Positions 13,601 through 27,300 of a stretch of 64,000 nt of DNA are shown piece after piece; position 1 is the first letter of the stretch, and every line of letters begins with the position of its first letter. The DNA comes from Diphasiastrum complanatum (lineage: Eukaryota > Streptophyta > Lycopodiopsida > Lycopodiales > Lycopodiaceae). Position numbers and translations under genes: made by a program. Location of the stretch: contig CM055097.1 of the NCBI GenBank assembly GCA_029204225.1, positions 13,006,721 through 13,070,720 of the forward strand, written 5' to 3'. The notes beneath the pieces are model-generated. The model ran no database searches. It saw only the letters and a program-made list of their open reading frames with translations, and was not told the DNA's origin.

Positions 13601-16600
13601 TCGCACGCATGCAGTTTCACGTGGCTATGAAAGAAGTCTTTGGAATTTTATATCCCCTTTGAACCGACTTTGACAGTGTTTGTGGAAGAATTGGGCTGAC
13701 TTTCCTGACTATTAACATATTCACTCAATCTGGAACACCCCAACTTGGTTATTGCTTGACTTTCTCAATCCGCAAAACTTAGATTTGTTTAACCGAAGGA
13801 TGTACGGTGTTGAAAACCCCTTCCACTTGTGTCCCCAGACTTCTGAAGCCTAAGATTTTTCCTTTTTATTGGGACATACGGACATTAGGCCACCCAACTC
13901 TCCTCTATGGGCACCAGGAAACTGCTCCTGGCTTCTGCTCTTAGCTTTCTTGCCCTTCTTGCCCTTGTTTTCCAAAAATCTTTGCCTTTCTAGATTTTGC
14001 CTTGGTAATCTCAAGACTCGAGTCCTCCAAAAGATGCGTTAATATCATATGCCTCAAGGATGGGGATAGTAGAAGCTGTGTGCTGAGAAAATGGTTATTA
14101 TGAAATCAAGGGGGTAAAAATGAACAAACAAGAGGGGCTTTGTCAGAATATGCTTAAGAATGAGGACTCAGTTTTACATTCTATACTTCAGGTATGCACT
14201 GAATTCAAGTTTCCATGTCCATGATCTATTGATAGATTTCATATTGTGTGTAGAAAGTTCTTTTTATTAGATGAATTGCATAGTTTTCTCAATCCTCCTG
14301 AGTTCCTAAATGTGTGCATTTCTGCTTAATGTGAAATTGCTGGCATAGGTGGATTAAAGGGAAAGTTTTCAAGTAAGTTGATCTGTTTACATGTGGATTT
14401 TGTAGTAGTTAGTTCGTGAACTTTGCTTATCCAGAGTTTCATGCACTGTGCTTGATGCAGATTTTAATGCCATCATAACAAAGAAGCCAGAAGCTGTCTA
14501 CAATCATACAGCTGCTCTTATTCTTGTGAAGTTTGCATCTGCGGTACACTGTTAAGCTTTTGGAAACTTCATTCATATACGAGGATCAAAATAACTTGCT
14601 TAGCCAGAAAAAAAGGATTGGTTAAAGCAACATAAGTACCACTTTTGCCTGATAGTTACCTCTATAAAATAAGTTTGTTGTTTGTCTGGCTAGTGCGACT
14701 CTTATCAAAGTGCAGTAAGCACACCATTCTGTAGCATGCTAGCCAATTAAAGATCTGAAATATCTATCTGCAGCAAGAATAGGAAAATATGTGCTCCCTA
14801 GTTTCGGTCCTAACTAGTTGCAGTTTATAGCTATGTCACTTTGCATGTATTGAGATGTTGAATCATAAAAAGATAATTTTTGAGAGAGTTTTTTTTTTGT
14901 TCAAATCAGGCTACTGTTAACCTTGCTCATCTTAATGACCACAGAGAAAAATTGTTCCTTTGGCTGCTTGTTCATTCTTGGCCCCTCTATCCTATGTGGT
15001 GTCGATGTGATGTGATGAGATTAAGCGAAGTTATTTCCTTCATTTTATTTCCTTATGTGAATCCAGTTCTCTAAAGTACTTACACTTGCATGCATAGCAT
15101 ATTGCCTCTCAACTATGAGTTGATTTTCTCTTACAGGTTGGATTTGATATGCTGACTGATGGTATTTCATGCGTAGGTTTACTTTATTAGGCTGAAAGTC
15201 CATTAGTTCTTTTTGAGACCATAAAATTTTGTTACTTGAAATTGCATAGAACTTTTCTGTTTGAGAGGCAGGTTTCGTTTTATTGCCAGGAGCATTATAA
15301 TTGTCAAAATTGACTACGTATTAGTGTGGCTCTTTATGTCAATGAGTGCTTGTGCAGGCCTATACAGATGACCAAGCTGCTTTGCAGGCATGGACTTGCC
15401 ATCGATGTGGTGGTCTGATCCAAGTATGCAGCAGAAATACGTTCTTTATTGCATGATCCATCTTTTTAAGATACATAGGAAATTCCAGCTTTCTAATAAA
15501 GAAGTCAGGATAATAATATCAAGGGGCAAGTGTGCTGCTTGTGGACAGAGATTTGAGATTCAAGACTACTCATCAATTTTGGAATTGTTTGTTCGTTGAG
15601 TTAAACCATTTTTTTTTTTTTTAAATGGTTAATCTCATCCTGAAGTTGGCATTTTGTCAACTAGAATCAAGTTTCCATTTCTTGCAACTTGACTTATAAA
15701 ATTTTTTGGACTGGAGATCCTAAAATCTGTAACTTTCTTGCAAATTTGGACAGGGGTTCCAACTTTCAGAGGTGATTGTGGATGTGCCTAATAGCTTGCA
15801 GGTACTTAGATCAGTTCCTAAAGAGCTTCTGATTAGTATGATTACTGATGTTGTAACACATTATCCTTTGCTATAATCTTTAGAAGCATTCAAATTCAGA
15901 TGCAATTTTGCAAAGATTCAAGGCTGAGTTGAAGCTCCACTGTGAAGATAAATTTTAATCCATCCAGGAGTTTGTTAATGGCCAAAAGATTTTAGGTTCT
16001 GACATATTCTCTTTGATTTCCTAAATAGAAACCAATCAATCATAACCAAATAGTCTCATTTAATGAAGAGGCCCTGTACCAACTTTTGGTTGAATTGGGA
16101 AGACTTAAATTTGGAAACAATCTTGCGAGCTATCTTAGAAGATGAAAGTGGATGGCAATGAGCGTTTGTGATTTAACAATGTTCATGTGCTGCTTCAAAT
16201 TATCAACCTCATATTTCTGCTTTTCTTTGAAAGAGATGTGAGCTATATCTTTCAGAGGTTAATAAAGGATCACCTCTTCCCTTATTCCGAAGTTGATCAT
16301 CCCCATAATTATCGCATACAACTTCGCTAAAATCTATAGTGAATTATAGGGCCCAAGCAGGGTCAGTACTGTTGGAAGTAGCGACCCAGTGAGACCGTCT
16401 GGCAAGTTGTTAGAGATGCAGGGTCTAGAAATATTGGCGGACCTGGCTGTCAGAGCCAGAGTTAGCTAGGACATGACGATAGGCAACATGATAGCTGATA
16501 AGTTGCTGGGCTGGCTGGGGCATGAGGGTGACCGTTTTTAGGGCACTCTAGTCTGGAAGGGTCAAAGAACTGGAGTCAGTTAAGGCCTGATCAACCTTGA

Positions 16601-18260
16601 CGGTACCGTTGACCATATATTGGAAGAGAAGCATGTTCCTAGAGAGAACATGAAATGCAGCTTGTTTTGATTGATCAATGGTAGGATATGATCGAACAAT
16701 GAAGTACAAAGACAGTTGTGATTGGTGTATATTTCACACTGAATTTGTGTTGGAGTGCTTGCTAACGTGTTGTTTATGGCCAATTAGTGGTTGGAGGGTG
16801 CAGCATGCAAGCTCAACGAGATGAAGTGCAGTGGTCCATCAACTACTTATGAGGGTAGAAAAATCTAGTTCAGCACTATGATACTTGGAGGATGGAAGGG
16901 GTGATTTGGCATCAATCAGAGGAGCCATGCCAGCTTCTCTCACATCTACAAATTGCTCTCCTTGCAACTTTTACTCTCTCAATCCGCCAACTCTCTATGC
17001 AGCCCATTGTGTAGAAAATAATTCGCGAAGAAGGAATCTTGTGGCACAATATAATTGTGAAGTCAACAAATGTAAACATTGGTTCAAGAGGGTAAAAAAA
17101 AACTTCATATTTTCATCTTAAAGGAGAATGTAGTTAATGAGACAAGGAGGAGTTTCTATAGTTGTTTGCCTAAGCATAGGCCTGAGTGGTCATTTCATCC
17201 TGATTAAGAGGATCAAATGTCAGGAATCCATGCAGAGGATTCATAGCACAAGGGTGAAAAGTTCTCAATTCAAAGTAGGCCGGAGAAGAAGAAGAAGAAC
17301 TTTATTAACATCTGTGAAGTACCCGTGGGTACAAAAGACAAAAAGAAGAGTACATGTGATAAAGGAGCTTTTGTCCAACATGTGGACTTATTAGCTAAAA
17401 AGCTAAAACTAGCTGAAACGAAATGCTAATAGTACAATGTCTGAGAAAAACTCTCTGAACAATGTCTATATAATGCAGTACAAAAATGTGTGTGTCAGCA
17501 GACCTCCTGCTCCGTTGAGGATACAAGTGCAAGAGCTTGACCTCCAGCTCTGCTGAGGATTACAATACAATAATAAGAGCAGAACAGGCTAGCTAGCCTC
17601 CTGAGAAAAATCTCCTGATAGAGTGAGTAACTGGTACTGGTACTAGTGCCTGCCGTCGCTTGACCCTGGCTGGATCTAGGAGGACGTGGTACATGGGGCA
17701 TCAATCTCATCATCAAAAAGATCCTCTCTTTCCCTCTTCTGGAAGAAACAGGTGATAAGTGCCTGACTCTGATCATCATCATCATCATATGAAGGTATTC
17801 AGGAGGCTCGTAATATAAACATCTCTCGCAGTAGTAATCCCACACATCTAGCATCATGGTAGCCCAGGAACGTACGAAGAGTATGAGGGGTATCCCTGTA
17901 TAGACATCCTCCTGAGCATAAGAATCTGAAGATGTGTGATGTCATCCCAATCATCTGCGGAGAGCCCAAGACACCAAACCTCAGCTGAGTATAAAGCAAT
18001 TGGTGAGACCAGAGTAGAAAAAAGCCTGCAGCGCGTGTCAGGATCCTGAATATGATGAGTAGTACAAAGCCTCTCCGTCTGTACTAATGCAGCATGCCCG
18101 TTTCAGAGCCGAGCAATGTAAGCAGGTCTAAAAGACAGCAGTGGGCCTGAAAAAAGAACTCCTAGATATGTATAAGATGTAACTATCTCCAAAGGCTGTC
18201 CGTTGTAGTAGAATATATCATCCCTCATGTGTAAACGATTGGTGTTGAACACCATAACCT

Positions 18261-18321
<61 letters not shown>

Positions 18322-21300
18322 AGCTTTATTAATGTCTTTTCCATGCCAAAAGACATATAAGACCAAAAGGAGTACATGTCAAGTATGTGAAAACCATGGG
18401 AGCGTATATAAACGTCTCCATGAAAAAACTATGCATAAAAGAAATGAGTAATATAACTGTAAACTACAAACTGTCAACTGTCCATAAATGGGAGCAAGAA
18501 TAACTGCCAGGAGTAGAGTAGTATCATACAGTGCTGCTGCTGAAAAAAGATGTGATACGAGTTGTATCAGGAGGTAATATGGACCGTCGCTAACGTCGTC
18601 TAGGAGGGTGAAAACTGTGTGCTCTCGTAACAAGGCGGGAAGTGCGAACTGCTGCATGACTATGAGTGATACGTTGTCTCTGACATCGGTGAGGTGGTAT
18701 GTCGTCGTCATCGTCATCAGACCGTGTCCATCTCCTGGTGAAGAAAGACGTAATCTGAGCCTGAGAGCTAGGATGTGGCCGGTGAGCTGACTGGTACATA
18801 TCCTGGCACCGCAAGACCATCTCTCGTAGCATAAGTGCGACACAGCGAGAGTCCTCATATCCAACCAGTGCTCTGAGTGTAGTAGGCATGGAATCTCATA
18901 ATATATGGGGCATTTGAAGATGAAATGCTCTTCGGACTCTATCTCATGTAGGGGACACAACATGCATAGTCTCTCCTCTCATGGTGTACCCTGGAATCTG
19001 CCTGTCTCAATAGCCAACTGATGTGAGGAGACTCTGAACTGTCCCAAAGTGAAACGGAGACCGTGTGATAGCCCAGAGGACAAATAGCGAGGTAAAACTG
19101 GAAGACCAGTGGCATCCTGCTCCAGAAAGTGAGTCCGGTAGCAGTTAGGTTTGACCCCCAGCTGGTGTCGCCAAGTACGGTCGAGATATGCTCTGTATAA
19201 AAAACGTCTAATGTATTGGTGTGTACCCAAAGGGAGATCAGTGATAGTGATACCAAATGTTTTCATGAGGAAGTGTGATGCTTGAGAGAACAATGATAGC
19301 TGGTATCCCTGAGTCTGAAGGTGATGAGAAGACATGAGTGCAATCCGTGTATATCTTTGCTCGGTATCAGGAAGTGCCTGAGCTCTCTGGATGTACGTGA
19401 TAAGTTGGAAGGTTGCCTCAATCTGAATAGGAGGGGTGGCAAACTCTGCAAGGATGATCTCATGTGGAACCGAGGGCTTCGCTCGGATCATGTGCGAGCT
19501 AACATGGTGGTCTGTAAGCGTCAAATGCTGGACCAACGTGAAGATGATATTCCTGTACACCATATCTCTGCCGTATACAAGGCTGAAGGGGTGACGATGG
19601 TGTCAAACAGTATGCACTTACTTGGGGCATCCCGAATAGACTTACGGAAGCAGAATCTCTCCAGATGGACTAGGGAAGAGTGGCCCTTCCCAAGTCTAGA
19701 AGTAGCCGCCTGTCTCATACTGAAGGTAGGACCAGAGAAGTGCACACCCAAGTAAGTGTATGAAGAGACCACCTCTAGGGACTGTCCCTCAAAGGTAAGC
19801 TCCTGGCGCTGCATGAAGTCCCGAGAGGTATTGAAGACCATAACTTTGGTCTTCAAGAGGTTCACCCCTAAACCCCATTGAGTACAAAAGGTGTGTAAAC
19901 AGTCCAACTGTCTCAAAAATCCCTCTCTGGTACGGGAGACTAGTACCACATCGTCTGCATAGAGAAGGATGGCAATCAGGTCTCCCAGCCAACAACCGTC
20001 CCCACCACACTGAGAGATGACCGGCTCTAGCTCGTCAATATATAATCCAAAGAGAACTGGTGAGAGAGAGCATCCCTGCTTAACCCCAATAGTACTCCAG
20101 ATCTGCTCAGAAATGCCACTACCATGATGAAAGCAGCCCAAAACCCTCTCACAGAGAGCCATGACGGCTAGAATAATATTTGTAGAGAAGCCCAGGTCTT
20201 GGAGTCTCTAGATAAGTAAGGAGCGTGGGATAGAATCAAAGGCGTTCCTGAAGTCCACAAAACAACAGTAAACCTTTTCTCTTCTGTGTCTAGCTTCCTC
20301 AAAGTTGGCTCAAAGTGTGAATATGTAGTGTTAAGTGTGAAGTAGGGTTAGGTTTACGGCTAAAGTAAGAACATTTACCTATTATTTTTAGGAGCTCATT
20401 CTTGTATATAAGTCTATTTTTCAAATAGAAGAAAGCATAACAGAAGTATTGTTTCTACAGGTCACTCGTTCTACTTCTCCTCTCTTGTTTCATTGTGTGA
20501 GCTTATTTTGCTAACATTTGGTATCAGAGATCCTGGTTGTTCTATTTTTGGTATCCAAAGATCTTGGTTGTGCTATTTTTGGTATCCAAAGATCCTGGTT
20601 GTGCTATTTTTGCTAACATTTGGTATCACAACGTGCGTTTAAGTGAGGAGGAAAGCTTCAGCCGCAGGCCAACACATCTGTAGGAGAAGGCGATATTCTG
20701 TTCGTCGCATTCTCTGCTAGCAAAATTCTACCAGTGAGGTTTTCAATGTCTAGCTGCGTTCGGAGAAGGCGATCTTCTGTTCATCGCATTTTGTGCTAGT
20801 AAACTACTGTTGGTGAAGTTTTTGGTGTATAACAATGTTTGGAGATGCATTCAAGTAGCAAAAGCAGTGCATCTTGTGACAATGATCTTGGCATTCTTGT
20901 GTGGCTTTTGTGTAGCAGAGAAGTGTTCACTCAACCTTTGGGAGTAGCAATGTTCTTGCTTAGGCCATTGTTCCTTGTGTTAAGTCTTTGGATCGTATCT
21001 GAGTCTTCATACTCACATTACTGATCTTTGTTTTTTGGACGATCACACACTTCAAAATCTTTGCAAATTGGGGAATCTAGAATATTCCCTCTGAAAATTA
21101 GAATATTCCCTTTAGTTTTCATCTTATCGGTACTTATATCGGTTCAACGTGCGAAAGCCCAAAAAAATCCCGGGAGGTTGTACATCTGCGCGCCGAATTG
21201 ATATTGCACGTGTACGTACATATATCATTTCAACACTCGGACAGCCGATTACAATACTAGAGGTCGTACTTGTGCGCGCTAAATTGATATTGCCTGTTGT

Positions 21301-24300
21301 TCGTACATATCGAATCAACGTGCGAACATCCAAGTCAAGGACTAGGAGTCATTCCTGTGCGCGTTGAATCGATATCAGGTGTACAACCAAGGATATACGG
21401 TTCTATGGTGTGATAAATTTGGAGACAAGTTTTGTGCTCAGATTGAGGTGCATTTAGCTCGCATTTTCAGTCAGACTTGTGTGTCTGTTCTTGTTTAGTT
21501 GAAGATGGCTCAAAATGCATCAAACGTTTTCGGAGTTTTGTCACAAGAAGATAAACTTGATGGAAGCAACTATTCTCTGTGGAGCTTTATGGTTTGAAAT
21601 CTGCTAGGTGCTAGAAATTTTTGGGGCCTTATTATTGGGGATGAAGAACGTCCCATAGATATTGCACCTGCTACTCCTGCTAGAGGTGGTCAATAGACTC
21701 CAACACCAGCTGCTACTGCAGAACAGAAACGATGGGATGCTCGTGATGCTCAAGCTATTGCCCTGATATCATTATAAGATAAGAGGTCCATCATTCCGCA
21801 TATTCGTTCATGCAGCTCTTCAAAGCGTGCATGGTAAGGGCTTGAGACTATGTATCAAGCTAAGAATGAAGCTCGAATTACTTTCTTGAAAAGAGAGTTT
21901 GAGAGACTAGAGATGCATGAAGGTGATAGTATGGCTGATCATCTTACGAAGATTCAAGATCTTCGAGAGCAGTTACCAAATATTGATGAAGTCATCCAAG
22001 AAAAGGAACTTGTTTCGCGAACCTTGCAGTCATTACCGGAGTCTTATCGAAACTTCCATACTTCACTAAGTTTGTCCATGAGGGGTAATCAACAAGCTTT
22101 ACACTTTGAAGAGTTGGTCAGTTTGTTGTGACAGGAAGAGCAGACAAGGAAGAATAAGTCTTCTAATATGCGTGGTAATGATCAAGCATTAGCTGCTAAG
22201 GACAAAAGCAAAGGCAAAGTTAAAAGCCACCAATCTAAGTTCAAGACTAACTCATCTAGCAAAGGGAATAATGATGCTGGTCCATCCAGAAGGAAGGGAA
22301 AGTGTCACTACTGCAAAAAGCCAGGTCGTTACATCGGTGAATGTCGGAAGAGAATTGCCAAGGAGAAAAAGGAGGAGTCTGAATCTGGTTTGGAAGTAGA
22401 TACGTCTACTGTTCCTGCAGGAAAATTTGATGATTCAGCTCATCTTGTTCATGGTGATTGGGCTTTTCTTGTTTGCAGTTATGATGCTTCTCACAGGCAT
22501 TTTTCAGTCAATGTAGATGAAAAACAAGTCATTTGGTATTTTGATAGTGGAGCTTCTAGACATATAACTTCCAAGAGGAATTTATTCAGTAAGTTAGAAG
22601 CTGCCACCAGGAAAGACAGTCACTTGTGCAAACAATCCTTCTTTATCCAGTCAAAGGCATCGGTGAGGTAACACTCACAACAGCTGATGGTTCTGATTTG
22701 TGCATTTTGGAGGTACTATATGTGCCATGGATAAAGAAGAATCTGTTGTCAGTTTCGTCTTTTGCTAAGTCAGGGTATGCTGTTAACTTTGAGGATGACA
22801 GATGCACAGTGAGGGATAGAGAGAAAAATTATGCAATAGTCACTTCTGGTACACTGTATAGTGGCTTGTATCATTTGGATTCATACGAGAGGAGTGAACA
22901 TAATGCTTGTTTAGCTATTTCTACTACTCCAGCTATGCAAGAGGCAGAGTTATGGCATGCAAGGTTTGGACATGTGAACTATGGTAGCTTGATGTTGTTG
23001 CAAAAGCATCAAATGGTGCAGGATATGCCTTATGTGGAGCTGCCACCCAAACGTGTTTGTGTGCAAGGGTCGAAAATGAAGCTGGTTGCAAAATAAATAC
23101 TCTTCGTACAGATAGCCGGGGAGAAAGGCATTAAGCATCAAAGAACAGGTGCCCTACTAGAGCCTTGAAGACCATCACCCCATTTGAAGCTTGGCATGAT
23201 AGAAAACCAAAGGTTGACTATCTAAGAGTTTTTGGAAGTCTTGCATGCTCATGTACCTTCACAAAGAGGCAAGTTGGATGACAAGTCAATTAAGTGCATT
23301 TTTGTGGGCTATAGCATTGAAAGCAAAGGATATCGTCTCTATACTCCAATCAGCCAGAGGATTTTTGAGAATAGAGATGTTGTGTTTGCTGAAAATTCAG
23401 ATCGACCATTGTCTGAATTTAGACAATCATATGTCGGCTCACATGACGTGTTCGAGGGTTTTAATTCCATTGAGTGTCGAAGCAAAAGTGGATCAACCAC
23501 CAATGCTGAGTGGACAACAAGTTAATGTGGAAAATGAACCCATAACACCACATGAAGTGGAAGAAGGAATTCAAGAAGAAAGAACAGCCATAGAAGAAAG
23601 TCAAGAAATGCCTCGTTAGTTAGTGCGTTCATTACAGGAAAGTAAGCTTTCAGGTCCTCTACCTAGTAGGACACGGGCTAGTTCTAGACTTACTTTTGAA
23701 CATGCAGATCTGGCATGTACGAGCAATCTTAATGATGTTGAAGAACCAAACTCTTATGAAGAGGCTATGGAAAATGAGCATTGGCAAGACGCAATGCAAC
23801 AGGAAATTGATTCAATACATAAAAATTGCACTTGGGATCTTGTGGACTTACCTCATGGCCAAAAGGCAATCGGGACAAAATGGGTGTATAAAGTGAAAAG
23901 AATGTTTGATGGTACTCTTGACAGGTACAAAGCCAGACTTGTGGCCAAAGGCTATGCTCAAGAGAAAGGCATAGATTATGATGAGACTTTTGCACCTACA
24001 TCTCGGATGTCCACAATTAGATGTGTTGTTGCATTGGCTGCTCATTATGGTTGGAAAGTGCATCAGTTAGATATCAAAACAACATTTCTCAATGGGGATT
24101 TGCAGGAGGAAGTATATGTGCATCAGCCCATTGGTTTTGAAGTGCCTGGTCAAGAAGACAAAGTGTGTAGGCTTTAGAAAGCTCTTTACGGTCTCAAACA
24201 GGCTCCAAGAGCATGGTATGAGAAGATACACTCATACTTGATCCATGGCTTCAAGAACAGTCCAACTGCTAGCACCCTCTATGTTAAGGAGGATCATGGA

Positions 24301-27300
24301 GTCATTCTTGTGCTCATACTTTATGTTGATGATACTGGGAATAATGAGCAAGCTATTTCAGCTTTCAAAGCTACGTTGGGTAGTTCATTTGAGATTTCAA
24401 ATTTGGGTCTTTTGCATTATTTTTTGGGCATTTATTTTGTGCAATCAGATGAGGGCATTACATTATTGCAATCGAAGTACATATAGAAGCTCTTGCTTAA
24501 GTTTGGATTTCAAGATTGTAAGTCTATATGTACTCCTATAGAAACTGGGGCTAAATTGAGCATACATGATGGAGGAGAGCCTTATGACTTGGGTACGTAT
24601 AGTCAAGCAATTGGATGTATCATCTATTTATGCAATACAAGACCAGATATTCAGTTTAGGGTTTCCCAAGTTAGCAGATTTATGCACAGTCTAGGTACAA
24701 AGCATTGGCAAGCAGTGAAGTGGACCTTTCACTATCTTCAGGGTACTCAAGATCTTGGTTTGTTCTATCCCAGGGGGAAAGCTTGCAGCTTTAAGCTTTC
24801 AGTGATTCATACTGGGTTGGAGATTATGATACACGACAATCTACCAGTGGGAATTGTTTTTTTTTGGAAACTCATGTATATCCTGGTTAAGTAAAAGACA
24901 ACCTATTGTGGCTACTTCTACCTGTCAAGCTGAGTACAGGGCAGTTTTCACTACTACGATAGACTGTGTATGGCTGAGGAGACTATTGACTGTTCTTCAT
25001 ATATGTCAGCAGGCACCTACTCCGATTTACACTAACAGTCAGAGTGCTATGGCTGTGGGACGTAATCCAGTAATTCATGCTCACACCAAGCACATAGAAA
25101 TACATTATCACTATGTCAGAGAAAGGTTGCAGGCTGGAGAAGTTAGTCTATCTTATTGTCCTACACAGGATAATGTTGCAGATTTATTTACAAAGGCATT
25201 ATCTAGAGAAAAATTTGAGATTTTTCGTAAAACTCTAGGTTTATTACCTTGTAAAGGATAATCTACTACCTTGTACATCTTCACACTACCACTACAGGGG
25301 GGATTTTTAAGATTAAAGCGCAACCAACCTACCAATCTCATTGGGCACCTGGAAGAATCAACTAACGTTCACAATCTTGAAGATGGATGCCTTCGATGCT
25401 ATCTTGGGATTAAGCTGGTTTAACGAACACATGGTGGCCTTCTTGGCAAAAGGGGTTAACCTTGTGTTATTATATAATGGCAGGAGACCTTGTGTCGTCA
25501 GAGCTGTGCCAGGGGCCAACGAGAAAGGAACGACACAAATGAACCTGAGCCAACTATCCCTTCTAATCTCATTCACTTCTTTAACGAAGGGCAGCCAACA
25601 GTGACAAGCCAGCTGACACGGGACCAAATGGAGTCAACATTGCTTGCAGTTTCTACATCAAAGGTGAATCCAAGTGCCAATGCAGAGCTCAAGGAGCTCA
25701 ACTTGTGTGACCAAACGAAAGCTCATCTCTTTAATGAAGGACAACCAATAGTGACAAACCAGCTGACGCGAGGTCAAATGAAGCCAACATTGCCTGCAGC
25801 TTCTACATCAAAGGTGGATCCAAGTGCCGATGCAGAGCTCAAGGAGCTCAACCTGGACAACCAAACGAAAAACCTAGAGTCCTAGGGGACTCATCTAGAC
25901 GTACGACAAAAACGACATATCTGTGGCTTAAGAGAGCCGCAAGTACCTTTTTCTTTCGTGTTAATAAAGTAAGCCGCCTTTTTCATCGAAGGGGTGAGCT
26001 TCAGTCTAACATCTAAATGCAGTAGCTTTACACAAGTTTTACGTAAGTGAACTAGATCCACACTTTTCCTGTGCTGAGTGCAAAAAACAATGTTTTTACT
26101 TCTCTTTACAGTTGGTCTCCTTTGGCCGGTGAATCAAGCCCGTGCTCTTGTATATGTGAATAAAGTTTGGCCGGTGAATTAAGCCCGTGCCATGTGTCTT
26201 AAGTTCTAGTTTGGCCCTGATGAGGACATCAGCTTTCTCAAACGAGGGGAGGATGTTGTAAAGCTGACTCGGGTGCACCCAGCGTGCCCTGTAAGACTCT
26301 AAGGGGTGACGCTCCCTAAGGTCCCAGAGCAAGTTAGAACGTCAAGGACTGAGCCTCCGACCTGTTGTGAGCTAGTCAAGTAGTCACAAGTCATGAGCTA
26401 GCTCTGGAGCTCGAGTCATGGCCTAGTCAGGAAGCAAGTTGATTTTGCCGCTAGGACCCGGGACCCATGTTCGGGAGCCAGACTGATTCTGCCAGGTTTG
26501 CCAGGCTTAATCAGCAAAATAAAAACTAAGTCCTAAAAAGCGTGCTTTACCAGAAAGCACTATATTCCAGGACAGAGGGGGTGCGCCGAATCACACCAGA
26601 ACTATAGGGGGAGTTCGGCAGACAGAAACTTGGGCAGCTCAACCAGCGCCAGGAATCCAGTCGCCAGGTCTCAGCTCCCTCTACCAGCACGAGCCAGGCA
26701 CAATGCCCAGCACGTGTTGGTGGCCCCGAGACCGGTCAGTCTATGTATGAATGTAACCTCTTCCAAATTAAATAAAGTTGATCCTTGGGGATGATTGCCA
26801 TTTCGGTTTCGCCTTCGGGACTGGTCCAAGTGGAAGGACCCTTACTACAACCTTTTTGCGTCGCTGGTGTCCAAGGGTCCACGTCACCGAAGTGTGGCTC
26901 GCCGCTATGCTAATTGGTCAGTTTGGCGACCACTATGCCTTGGGTTTCATGTGTGGCTTGTCTTTGCCTTTGGTTACCTTTTGGGGACGGATTCTGAGTT
27001 GGCTTTCAGGTTGGTTGGGATTCCAGTTTTCTTAAGTCTGAATGGTTAAGCTTGTTACGTTTCTAAGTTGCTTTTACGTAAGTGCATGATGGATGAATGT
27101 TAGACTTAAGCGCGTGTTGGGAAAACCGCTCAAGTCCCAGCGCCCTTTGAGGCGCCGGCGCAACAGATTGCCTATGAGGTGCAAAACTCAACGAATCAGC
27201 AATCCTGCCAAGATCTTGACAGCTCTCTGAGGTGGATAACAAATTTCACTAAGATGGATAGAGGCAAAATGAATCGGAACTGACACAAAACATTGAAAAT

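Noticed and set aside
15140-15180. Alternative exon (after TTACAG at 15137) between exons 2 and 3
   Set aside because: Its translation does not fit the family alignment, and joining 14543 to 15358 gives the expected residues without a gap.
18227-18451. 74-residue frame of Arg-Glu repeats
   Set aside because: Translation of the (GA)n LINE tail.
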